64,000 nucleotides of DNA, from NCBI GenBank assembly GCA_018240785.1, contig JAFEFC010000026.1, positions 30,363 through 94,362 of the forward strand, in the 5' to 3' direction. The position numbers were made by a program, and so were the translations under genes. Origin of the DNA: Pseudomonadota bacterium (GTDB lineage Bacteria; Pseudomonadota; Gammaproteobacteria; Burkholderiales; Rhodocyclaceae). Every line of letters starts with the position of its first letter. The stretch's first letter is position 1. The notes under the pieces were generated by a model. The model was not told the DNA's origin and did not search any database. It worked only from the letters and a program-made list of their open reading frames with translations. Below, piece after piece: positions 60,904 through 64,000 of the stretch.

Positions 60904-61113
60904 TCAGCGGCACAGCCACGTCGCAACCAGCCGGGTGTAGTGCGACATGATCGCGTAGGTCATCAGGAACACGATCGCCCCCGCGACGAGCAGCTTGCCG
61001 AGCAGGAAGCCGCCCGGCCCGTCGAGCATCCGCAACAGCGCACCGAACGCCCAGGGCACGACGATGGTGACCGGGCCCTCGGCGGCCGCGTCCGTCTGCT
61101 TCACATGATCCAT
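60904..61113 (-). CDS. Small single-helix membrane protein, unknown
   Basis: A 69-residue protein with a hydrophobic segment at about 32-58 (LLGKLLVAGAIVFLMTYAIMSHYT) and a hydrophilic N terminus. AAGGAGGAG precedes the ATG at 61113, which supports expression; an in-frame ATG 13 codons earlier lacks such a site. It is convergent with the SnoaL gene and lies 93 bases after the YcaC-like gene on the same strand. No family is recognised. Confidence 0.5.
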   Translation of the reverse strand: MDHVKQTDAAAEGPVTIVVPWAFGALLRMLDGPGGFLLGKLLVAGAIVFLMTYAIMSHYTRLVATWLCR

Positions 61114-61206
61114 CGCAAACTCCTCCTTGAGATGCGGCCGGTCCGCAGGCACATGGACCGGCCGTTGGGCGAGTTGCGGCTCGAGGCCGCCCGCGCTACC
61201 CGCTCC

Positions 61207-61833
61207 TTACCTGCCGCTGGTCAGCGTGTTATAGCTCGTCATGAGGTTGCGGTAGTCGGGGAGGTGATTCGAGAACAGCGTGCCCAGGCCCTCGATGTCG
61301 TTGCGCCAGTCGCGGTGTAGCTCGCAGGCGACGGCGAACCAGGTCATGAGCTGGGCACCGGCGGCCGACATGCGATCCCAGGCCGAATCGCGGGTCAGTT
61401 CGTTGAAGGTGCCCGAGGCGTCGGTGACGACGAAGACCTCGAAGCCTTCCTCGAGCGCGGACAACGCCGGGAAGGCGACGCAGACCTCGGTGACGACACC
61501 GGCGATGATCAACTGCTTCTTGCCGGTGGCCTTGACCGCCTGGACGAAGTCGGCGTTGTCCCAGGCGTTGATCTGCCCGGGCCGGGCGATGTAGGGCGCA
61601 TCCGGGAAGGTCTCCTTCAACTCGGGCACGAGCGGCCCGTTGGGGCCCTGCTCGAAGCTCGTCGTGAGGATGGTGGGCAGGCGGAAATACCTGGCCAGAT
61701 CAGCCAGCGCGAGAACGTTGTTCTTGAAGCGGTCGGGATCGATATCGCGTACCAGCGACAGCAGGCCAGCCTGATGATCGACCAGCAGCACGGCGGCGTC
61801 GTTCTTATCGAGGCGCACGTAGGGCTTGCTCAT
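61207..61833 (-). CDS. YcaC-type isochorismatase-family hydrolase
   Basis: A 208-residue cysteine hydrolase of the isochorismatase superfamily, the size of YcaC. The catalytic residues D19 (LLVDHQAG), R84 (YIARPGQ) and C118 (VVTEVCVAF) are at the positions known for YcaC. The true substrate of this group is unknown; amide or N-containing compounds are likely. It is divergent from a LysR regulator gene, which may control it. Confidence 0.86.
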   Translation of the reverse strand: MSKPYVRLDKNDAAVLLVDHQAGLLSLVRDIDPDRFKNNVLALADLARYFRLPTILTTSFEQGPNGPLVPELKETFPDAPYIARPGQINAWDNADFVQAVKATGKKQLIIAGVVTEVCVAFPALSALEEGFEVFVVTDASGTFNELTRDSAWDRMSAAGAQLMTWFAVACELHRDWRNDIEGLGTLFSNHLPDYRNLMTSYNTLTSGR

Positions 61834-62141
61834 GGTGAAACTCCTTCTTCTCTCTCTCGGGGTGGAATGGCTGACCAGGCGCCCGTCTCGGGACGATCCC
61901 TGGCCAACCGCGGTGGCACCCGGCTCGTGCCGGGCACCGGTTCAGGATTCGCGACTCGGGGCGGCCAGGCCGCCACGCGGCCAGAGCGGCACGTCATGAA
62001 ATCGGCGCGCGCCCGTGCGGCCTCGCATCTCTTTCATGGTGTTCTCCCGGCTGCGTTCTCGTTACGTGAATCAACTATAGAATCGAGTCGCCGCATCCAA
62101 TAGACGGCAAAATCCGGTTGCAGCGTCACACAGGTAGAACG
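61834..62141. other. Divergent YcaC-LysR intergenic region
   Basis: This 308-base gap should carry both promoters. Visible are two direct GAATC repeats seven bases apart around TATAG (near 62078-62094), a possible LysR target and -10 region. There is also a short minus-strand frame of 31 codons (61942-62037, MKEMRGRTGARRFHDVP) with GGGAGA before its ATG, and a GC-rich hairpin CCCGGC-TCGT-GCCGGG near 61919-61934. The short frame has no known relatives and is not called as a gene. Confidence 0.4.
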
Positions 62142-63056
62142 ATGATCCCGGTGCAGGACCTCAACGATCTCCACTACTTCGTGCGAGTGGTCGATCACGC
62201 CAGCTTCGCCGCCGCCGGCCGCGCCCTGGGGATCCCGAAATCGAAGCTCAGCCGCCGCATCGCGCTGCTCGAGGAGCGGCTTGGCGTGCGGCTGATCCAG
62301 CGCTCGAGCCGTCATTTCTCGGTAACGGAAGTGGGTCGTGCCTACTACGAGCATTGCCGCGCGATGCTGGTCGAGGCCGAGGCCGCCCAGGAGGCGATCG
62401 AGCGGACTCGCGCCGAGCCACGTGGCGTCATCCGCCTGAGCTGCCCCATCGCGCTGTTGCACGCGCATGTCGACCGCATGCTCGCCGAATACATGGCGGC
62501 CTGCCCGCTGGTGTCGATCCATCTCGAGGCGACCAATCGGCGCGTGTCGCTGGTCAGCGAAGGCTTCGATCTCGCCATCCGCGTCCGCCCGCCTCCGCTG
62601 GAGGACAGCGATCTCGTCCTGCGCGTCCTGTCCGATCGAAGCCAGTGCCTGGTGGCCAGCCCGGCCTTGGTCGCCCGTCTCGGCCCCCCTGCCCGGCCCG
62701 CCGACCTGAGCGCCTACCCCAGCCTCGCCCTCGGCCCGCCTCAGGACGATCCCGCATGGACACTATTCGGACCCGACGGGGCACAGGTCGTGCAGCGCCA
62801 TCGTCCGCGATTCGTCACCAGCGACATGATCGCGCTGCGGCGCGCTGCGCTCGCCGGGGTGGGGATCGTGCAGTTGCCGACGCTGATGGTCCGCGACGAA
62901 CTCGCCAGCGGTGAGCTGGTGAGGCCGCTGCCGGATTGGGCGCCGCGCCACGAGATCATCCATGTGGTCTACCCGTCGCGACGCGGCCTGCTGCCCGCCG
63001 TCCGGTCCTTGATCGACCACCTCGCGGCCAGCTACGCGTCCCTCGACGAAGCCTAG
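62142..63056 (+). CDS. LysR-family transcriptional regulator
   Basis: A 304-residue LysR regulator. The winged helix-turn-helix spans about 5-65 (DLNDLHYFVRVVDHASFAAAGRALGIPKSKLSRRIALLEERLGVRL). The effector-binding domain follows (about 90-300). The AAGRALGIPKSKLSRRI pattern belongs to the large group that often controls oxidoreductases or aromatic metabolism. The ATG at 62142 follows an AGGT site; an ATG eight codons earlier is possible. It is divergent from the YcaC-like gene, its most probable target. Confidence 0.88.
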   Translation: MIPVQDLNDLHYFVRVVDHASFAAAGRALGIPKSKLSRRIALLEERLGVRLIQRSSRHFSVTEVGRAYYEHCRAMLVEAEAAQEAIERTRAEPRGVIRLSCPIALLHAHVDRMLAEYMAACPLVSIHLEATNRRVSLVSEGFDLAIRVRPPPLEDSDLVLRVLSDRSQCLVASPALVARLGPPARPADLSAYPSLALGPPQDDPAWTLFGPDGAQVVQRHRPRFVTSDMIALRRAALAGVGIVQLPTLMVRDELASGELVRPLPDWAPRHEIIHVVYPSRRGLLPAVRSLIDHLAASYASLDEA

Positions 63057-63162
63057 CCCGCGGCCTTCCATCGTCGGTTGGGCGGCAGGATCGCCGAACG
63101 CCCGCAGCGTGCCGCCGTCTTCAAATAGACTGACGGCCCCGACCTCACCCCCGCGCAAACCG

Positions 63163-63474
63163 ATGAAGATCGACCAGCTCCCGCCCGGCGCCCGCTTCCA
63201 GTGGAGGGGCCGCAACTACACCAAGGTCGGCCCGATGACCGCGGCCGCGGATTCCGGCGGCGTGGACTTCATCCCCAAGCACGCGAACCTGCAACCGATC
63301 CCCGGCGAAGCCCCGCCCGCCGCGCCGGAAGAAGCCACCGCACCGCCACTCGACGCCGCCAGGGTCAAGGCCGCCTTCGAGGCCTACCACCGCACCGCGC
63401 TGCACGTCACGGACGAAGCCGGGCGGCTGACGCTCGAGAGCGCGCGGGTACGGTTTCTGGCGGCGATCGGCTAG
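63163..63474 (+). CDS. Small hypothetical protein
   Basis: A 103-residue protein. The first 50 residues (PPGARFQWRGRNYTKVGPMTAAAD..GVDFIPKHANLQPI) look like a small beta-rich domain. A Pro/Ala-rich linker follows, then a C-terminal helix (AARVKAAFEAYHRTAL). No function is recognised. The start was placed at the ATG at 63163; the ribosome binding site is weak. It stands alone between LysR and a convergent cupin gene. Confidence 0.5.
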   Translation: MKIDQLPPGARFQWRGRNYTKVGPMTAAADSGGVDFIPKHANLQPIPGEAPPAAPEEATAPPLDAARVKAAFEAYHRTALHVTDEAGRLTLESARVRFLAAIG

Positions 63475-63505
63475 CGCCGTTCGTATCGGGCAGTCGTGCC
63501 AGCGC

Positions 63506-63850
63506 TCACGCCCGCCTGACGATATCCACCGAAATCTCCACCGCCGGAATCGTCCCGCGGTTCTCCAGCCAGTGCGTCGTGTTCCTGTCCTCGGGCCATC
63601 CCAAGCCGGGCCCGTAGTCGGTCGCGACGCCATCCCGATGGTCGGTGATCGTCCCCTGCAGGATGTAGACGATGCCCGGCCGGTCCTTGTGGTCATGAAC
63701 CGGACCGAAGACGCCTCCCGGCTCGATCGTGACCATCCGCATCCGAAGCTCACGCCCCGCCATGCCCTCGATCTCGGGGCCTAGGTCAACGCTCCCGAGC
63801 AAAGTCACCGTCACGCCTCTCGTCTCGTGTGTCATCTGTTCGCTGGACAT
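63506..63850 (-). CDS. Small cupin-domain protein
   Basis: A 114-residue single-domain cupin. VHDHKDRPGIVYILQGTITDH and the later THWLENRG give the two cupin motifs with metal-binding histidines. AAGGAGGT lies 5 bases before the ATG at 63850, an excellent site that decides the start. Such cupins are often quercetinase-like or small sensor or isomerase proteins. It is divergent from a probable HxlR-type gene at the window end, which may regulate it. Confidence 0.8.
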   Translation of the reverse strand: MSSEQMTHETRGVTVTLLGSVDLGPEIEGMAGRELRMRMVTIEPGGVFGPVHDHKDRPGIVYILQGTITDHRDGVATDYGPGLGWPEDRNTTHWLENRGTIPAVEISVDIVRRA

Positions 63851-63913
63851 CGTGACCTCCTTTCCATGCTTCCTGAAGCGGCCCCTGTCGTGGAGCGACC
63901 AGGTGCTGCGCAG

Positions 63914-63935
63914 ACTTACTAACTTTCCCGTAAGT
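63914..63935. promoter_or_regulatory. Inverted repeat in the cupin-regulator intergenic region
   Basis: ACTTAC (63914-63919) and GTAAGT (63930-63935) form an inverted repeat around 10 bases. It lies between the cupin gene and the divergent gene at the right edge, in AT-richer DNA. A GATAAT -10-like box is at 63950-63955. A regulator operator is likely. Confidence 0.45.
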
Positions 63936-63962
63936 AGTTTCATTTGAGCGATAATATGCCCC

Positions 63963-64000
63963 ATGAAATGCAAACAACTTTCCAACGGTCGCGCCCTCGA
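63963..64000 (+). CDS. 5' end of a gene, possibly an HxlR-family regulator (partial)
   Basis: An ATG at 63963 opens MKCKQLSNGRAL and continues past the right edge. The short start, the divergent cupin gene and an inverted repeat upstream fit an HxlR-type regulator, but twelve codons are too few to be sure. Confidence 0.35.
   Translation, partial: MKCKQLSNGRAL

Noticed and set aside
61942-62037. A 31-codon minus-strand frame (MKEMRGRTGARRF...) with GGGAGA upstream, ahead of the YcaC-like gene.
   Set aside because: It is Arg-rich and low in information, with no similarity; it could be a leader peptide but nothing else supports it.
63069-63086. CATCGTCGGTTGGGCGGC, a partial match to the 18-bp motif after the LysR gene.
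   Set aside because: Only the left half fits; the GAC half is absent and the neighbouring genes are not steroid genes.

Overview
The window is GC-rich, densely coded DNA from a chromosome of a facultatively aerobic proteobacterium. Codon usage and gene content (Bat/MoxR operon, NsrR, cbb3-type oxidase genes, many acyl-CoA genes, a Rieske oxygenase) look most like a betaproteobacterium of the Rhodocyclales (Thauera/Azoarcus-like); this is an inference from memory, not a database result. No rRNA, tRNA, CRISPR array, insertion sequence or phage gene was seen.

Layout. (1) 1-1757: a KshA-like Rieske oxygenase and a small membrane protein. (2) 1794-10350: two operons on either side of a TetR gene. 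The left one encodes crotonase, nitroreductase, GMC alcohol oxidoreductase and aldehyde dehydrogenase; the right one encodes an anaerobic sulfatase-maturating enzyme and a Ser-type sulfatase. Both promoters carry the same 9-mer plus -10 arrangement. (3) 10347-18156: MoxR, DUF58, DUF4381, BatA, BatB/C, BatD and a pseudo-alpha/beta-hydrolase. (4) 18203-24822 (minus): IpdF-like SDR, MaoC hydratase, thiolase, a FadE pair, a nitronate-monooxygenase-like flavoprotein and an EthD protein. (5) 24991-30007: NsrR next to an unusual cbb3-type oxidase, truncated haemoglobin and SCO operon. (6) 30237-31998: hipBA with three evenly spaced operators, then a parDE fossil. (7) 32009-45585 (minus): a 14-gene operon running from an HsaC-like extradiol dioxygenase through IpdA, IpdB, crotonase, IpdC, EchA20, a FadE pair, FadA6, SDRs and an exported amidase to a SnoaL protein. 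(8) 45732-52173: acyl-CoA carboxylase subunit, a DUF35-MaoC fusion with an Ltp2-like aldolase, PQQ-cytochrome alcohol dehydrogenase and a small Cys-rich secreted peptide. (9) 52389-60885: a divergent pair of operons, FadD-SnoaL-SDR on the left and MFS transporter, HsaD, a BaiH/FadH-like flavoenzyme and SnoaL on the right. (10) 60904-64000: YcaC-type hydrolase, LysR, small hypotheticals, a cupin and the start of a probable HxlR gene.

Taken together, regions 1, 4, 7, 8 and 9 look like a large part of an aerobic 9,10-seco pathway for steroids (or bile acids). It would cover C9 hydroxylation, meta-cleavage and hydrolysis of ring A (HsaC, HsaD), side-chain removal (FadD, FadE pairs, MaoC/DUF35, Ltp2-like, thiolase) and C/D-ring degradation (IpdF, EchA20, IpdC, IpdAB, FadE30-like, FadA6). 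KstD, KshB, HsaAB and HsaEFG are not in the window. The most striking unannotated signal is an 18-bp motif close to CATCGTCCAATCAGACTA. I found it eight times, only in front of these putative steroid operons, which points to a shared steroid regulon operator.
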